In this document: one piece after another, positions 62,032 to 64,000 of the stretch
How the letters are laid out: every line of letters starts with the position of its first letter
Position numbering within the stretch: the first letter of the stretch is position 1
Source of the DNA: JACVRW01 sp963819635
Lineage (GTDB): Bacteria > Actinomycetota > Thermoleophilia > Solirubrobacterales > Thermoleophilaceae
NCBI GenBank assembly: GCA_963819635.1
Contig: CAWFWX010000003.1
Coordinates: 992,001 to 1,056,000 of the forward strand
Direction: 5' to 3'
DNA: 64,000 nucleotides
Notes under the pieces: generated by a model
Databases searched by the model: none
What the model was told of the DNA's origin: nothing
Seen by the model: only the letters and a program-made list of their open reading frames with translations
Made by a program: the position numbers and the translations under genes

Positions 62032-62733
62032 TCAGAGGATTCCGGCAACCACGCTCGCGAGACCCGTGCAGATCACCAGACCCAGCACGACGGTCGAGAA
62101 CCGCTCGGCGTCCAGGCGCCGGAACGCCACGGCGCCGAGCGCGTAGCCGGCCAGAACGCAGGCCAGGAGCGGGCCGAGCCGGCCCGGATCGACGACGTCG
62201 AGGCCCTCTCTGGACACGATGAGCAGCACGCCGGCGATGTCCAGGATGAGGAACGCGGCGGCCAGCGTCGCGCGGAACCTCGGCGGCGGGATGGCCTGCG
62301 ACTCGAGCCACAGCGCGAGCGGCGGGCCGTTGACGCTGATCGACGTGGTGAGGACCCCGCTCAGGAAGCCCGCCGCAACGGCCGGTATCCGGACGGCGGC
62401 GCGGTGGCGCAGCTGCCACCCGGCCGCCGCGATCACGGCCACGCCCACGCCGATCTGGAGCGCCTCCTTCGACAGAACCGCCAGCACGACCACGCCGACG
62501 AGGAGGCCCGGCGCGGCCGGCACGAGCAGGCGCCCGAGCCCGTGGGTGGCCACCCGGTGGCTTTCGATCAGGACCAGCACGCACAGGGCCGCCCCGAGGA
62601 GCAGCACGGCGGTCACGGCCTCCTCCGGATCCATCACCGCGAACAGCGCGGGCGACAGCACGAGCGCGAACCCGAGGCCGCTCGCGGATTGAACGGCGGC
62701 CCCGGCAAACGCCGCGAGCGCGGCCAGCGCCAT
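62032..62733 (-). CDS. TauE/SafE-family permease
   Basis: A 233-residue integral membrane protein from the ATG at 62733 whose A is shared with the peptidase stop (TGATG). About seven to eight hydrophobic helices are visible. The family's inner repeats are marked by SGLGFALVLSPAL near the N-terminus and GFLSGVLTTSISVNGPPLALWLESQ in the middle. Family members export sulfite, sulfoacetate or related organic anions; substrate unknown. It is the last gene of aroQ-pepQ-tauE-like. Confidence 0.86.
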   Translation of the reverse strand: MALAALAAFAGAAVQSASGLGFALVLSPALFAVMDPEEAVTAVLLLGAALCVLVLIESHRVATHGLGRLLVPAAPGLLVGVVVLAVLSKEALQIGVGVAVIAAAGWQLRHRAAVRIPAVAAGFLSGVLTTSISVNGPPLALWLESQAIPPPRFRATLAAAFLILDIAGVLLIVSREGLDVVDPGRLGPLLACVLAGYALGAVAFRRLDAERFSTVVLGLVICTGLASVVAGIL

Positions 62734-63797
62734 CAGCCGACTGTTACCAGGGCCTTCGGAAACGCCGTGAGGATCCGCGGCTCCCCGTCGGTCACGATCA
62801 CGAGGTCCTCGATCCTGACGCCGACCTTTCCCGGGAGGTAGACGCCGGGCTCGACCGTCACCGCGTTGCCGTTCTCGAGCGACCCCTCCGCCGTCTTCCC
62901 GAGCCGCGGCGCCTCGTGGACCTGGAGCCCAACGCCGTGCCCGAGCCCGTGGCCGAAGTGCTCCCCCTGACCGGCGGCGTCGATGAGGTCGCGCGCCACA
63001 GCGTCGACGGCCCGGCACTCGGCCCCCGCCGTGGTGGCGGCGAGCGCGTCGGCCTGGGCGCGCTGCACGAGCTCGTAGATCTCGAGCGCCTCGTCGGACA
63101 GCGACCCCGTGGCGAGCGTGCGCGTGCAGTCCGAGCAGTAGCCGTCGACGATCGCGCCCATGTCGATCACGACGAGCGTGTCGCGCGGGATCTCGACGTC
63201 CCGCGGCACCGCATGGGGAAGCGCGCCGTGGGCGCCGGACGCCACGATCGGCGGGAACGACGGCCCCTCCGCGCCCAGATCCTCCATGTGGCGAACGAGC
63301 TCGACGGCGACCTGACGCTCGGTCCGGCCTGTCAGTCCACGCTCACGAAGCGTCTCGTACGCCGCCGTCGAGATCTCGGCCGCCGCTGTCATCGCGGCCA
63401 CCTCGGTGTCGTCCTTGACGGCGCGCAGCCGCTCCACGAGTCCGGCGGCCGGCACCAGCTCCACGCCGTCCGGCGCCTTCTCGCTCAGCTTGCGGTGCGC
63501 CGCCACGCTGAGGTGCTCGTCGTCGAACCCGGCGCGTCCCTTCAGCCGCTTCGCCACGTCGGCGAGCATGTCCTGGCCGATCTGGATCCGCTCGAAGTCG
63601 GGCACCTGCTCGCGCGCCTGCTCGACGTAGCGGAAGTCGGTGAAGAAGATGCGCTCGCCGGGCGTCACGACGCAGGCCCCGTTCGTCCCGGTGAAGCCGG
63701 TCAGATAGCGCACGTTCACGAGGTTCGTGACGACCACGGAGTCGAGCTCGCGCTCGCGCAGCAGCTCGGCGAGCCGGTCGGCACGCGCGGCCGTCAC
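62733..63797 (-). CDS. M24-family Xaa-Pro aminopeptidase/dipeptidase
   Basis: A 354-residue pita-bread-fold metallopeptidase from a GTG at 63797 that overlaps the aroQ stop (GTGA). The N-terminal creatinase-like domain contains VVVTNLVNVRYLTGFTGTNG. Metal ligands in the C-terminal domain: VIDMGAIVDGYCSDCTRT (two Asp), GHGLGHGVGLQVHEAP (His), TVEPGVYLPGKVGVRIED (two Glu). It cleaves X-Pro bonds in the cytoplasm. The family commonly sits between aroQ and efp; here efp is elsewhere. Confidence 0.93.
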   Translation of the reverse strand: MTAARADRLAELLRERELDSVVVTNLVNVRYLTGFTGTNGACVVTPGERIFFTDFRYVEQAREQVPDFERIQIGQDMLADVAKRLKGRAGFDDEHLSVAAHRKLSEKAPDGVELVPAAGLVERLRAVKDDTEVAAMTAAAEISTAAYETLRERGLTGRTERQVAVELVRHMEDLGAEGPSFPPIVASGAHGALPHAVPRDVEIPRDTLVVIDMGAIVDGYCSDCTRTLATGSLSDEALEIYELVQRAQADALAATTAGAECRAVDAVARDLIDAAGQGEHFGHGLGHGVGLQVHEAPRLGKTAEGSLENGNAVTVEPGVYLPGKVGVRIEDLVIVTDGEPRILTAFPKALVTVG

Positions 63798-64000
63798 GCG
63801 GAGCGCTCCTTCAGGAGCTCGAGGGCCTCGCGATAGCCCTCGACCCCCTTGCCCTGGACGCAGCCGATGCAGAGGTCGCGGATCACGGAGATGCGGCGCC
63901 ACTCCTCGCGCTCGTCCACTCGGGAGAGGTGCACCTCGACCGCCGGCAGGCCGGCGACCTCGAGCGCGTCGCGGATCGCCCAGGAGTAGTGCGTCCACGC
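63794..64000 (-). CDS. aroQ: 3-dehydroquinate dehydratase, type II (partial, C-terminal part)
   Basis: The gene enters from the right edge, so only the last 68 codons are seen. They read WTHYSWAIRDALEVAGLPAVEVHLS, then ISVIRDLCIGCVQGKG and EGYREALELL, which match the C-terminal half of the small type-II dehydroquinase (usually about 145 residues); the active-site HLS and the late oxyanion region are present, although the family Arg/His positions near SVI are partly changed. The enzyme makes 3-dehydroshikimate in aromatic amino acid synthesis. Its stop overlaps the peptidase start. Confidence 0.88.
   Translation of the reverse strand, partial: AWTHYSWAIRDALEVAGLPAVEVHLSRVDEREEWRRISVIRDLCIGCVQGKGVEGYREALELLKERSA

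Overview
The window is very GC-rich, gene-dense DNA (about 70% G+C by eye) with short intergenic gaps, many GTG/TTG starts and frequent ATGA/GTGA/TGATG overlaps. An F420-type luciferase-like oxidoreductase, the gene order and protein character point to an actinobacterium, most likely class Thermoleophilia (Solirubrobacterales-like). That assignment is inference; no rRNA is present.

Layout. 1-4567: end of a sugar-binding lipoprotein gene and a large CHASE/PAS/4xGAF histidine kinase. 4657-11650: secreted TasA-like protein, frameshifted thioredoxin-fold lipoprotein, SDR, hypothetical protein, F420 oxidoreductase coupled to a glycosyltransferase, epoxide hydrolase. 11651-16272: tRNA-Asn, an HTH/HNH gene under a LexA-like palindrome, then rpoD, dnaG and dgt. 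16295-21272: accessory island with two paralogous secreted beta-helix proteins, two small exported proteins and a TetR regulator with a perfect operator palindrome. 21206-24847: ppdK, recO, glutaredoxin. 24983-37366: a conserved minus-strand block read as tlyA - nadK - (inserted GGDEF/EAL gene) - recN - pyrG - MBL/rhodanese - M20 peptidase - Nudix - xerD - mutM. 37394-39844: CRP/FNR-like site, small membrane protein, NTF2-like protein, OsmC protein, M42 peptidase. 39845-43853: efp - nusB - xseB-like - ispA - dxs (read on the minus strand). 43893-52940: FMN hydroxy-acid dehydrogenase, a frameshifted AbiEi-like gene, MBL hydrolase, SpoIIE phosphatase plus RsbW-like kinase, DUF72, and two membrane metallopeptidases. 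52937-59431: mutasome region imuB - DUF6504-like - GAF/GGDEF - dnaE2, with identical SOS boxes in front of imuB and dnaE2. 59566-64000: secreted M14 carboxypeptidase, TauE-like permease, Xaa-Pro peptidase and the end of aroQ.

The most unusual content is not a classic gene system but two families of short dispersed elements. Family R1 is a 13-16 bp palindrome (AGGGGTCtGACCCCT) in pairs or triplets; it supplies stop codons and C-terminal tails to xerD and a GGDEF gene and sits as a 39-bp in-frame insertion inside dgt. Family R2 is a conserved tail (ACCCCCTCAATGCCGTCGTT) joined to a variable stem-loop, found just after the stop codons of three unrelated minus-strand genes. Other items are a third LexA-like palindrome abutting an HNH gene whose stop codon lies inside tRNA-Asn, and four genes broken by net +1 frameshifts, one of them an exact 4-bp tandem duplication.

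No CRISPR array, rRNA, prophage or complete insertion sequence was seen, and no gap longer than 300 bases lacks a gene.
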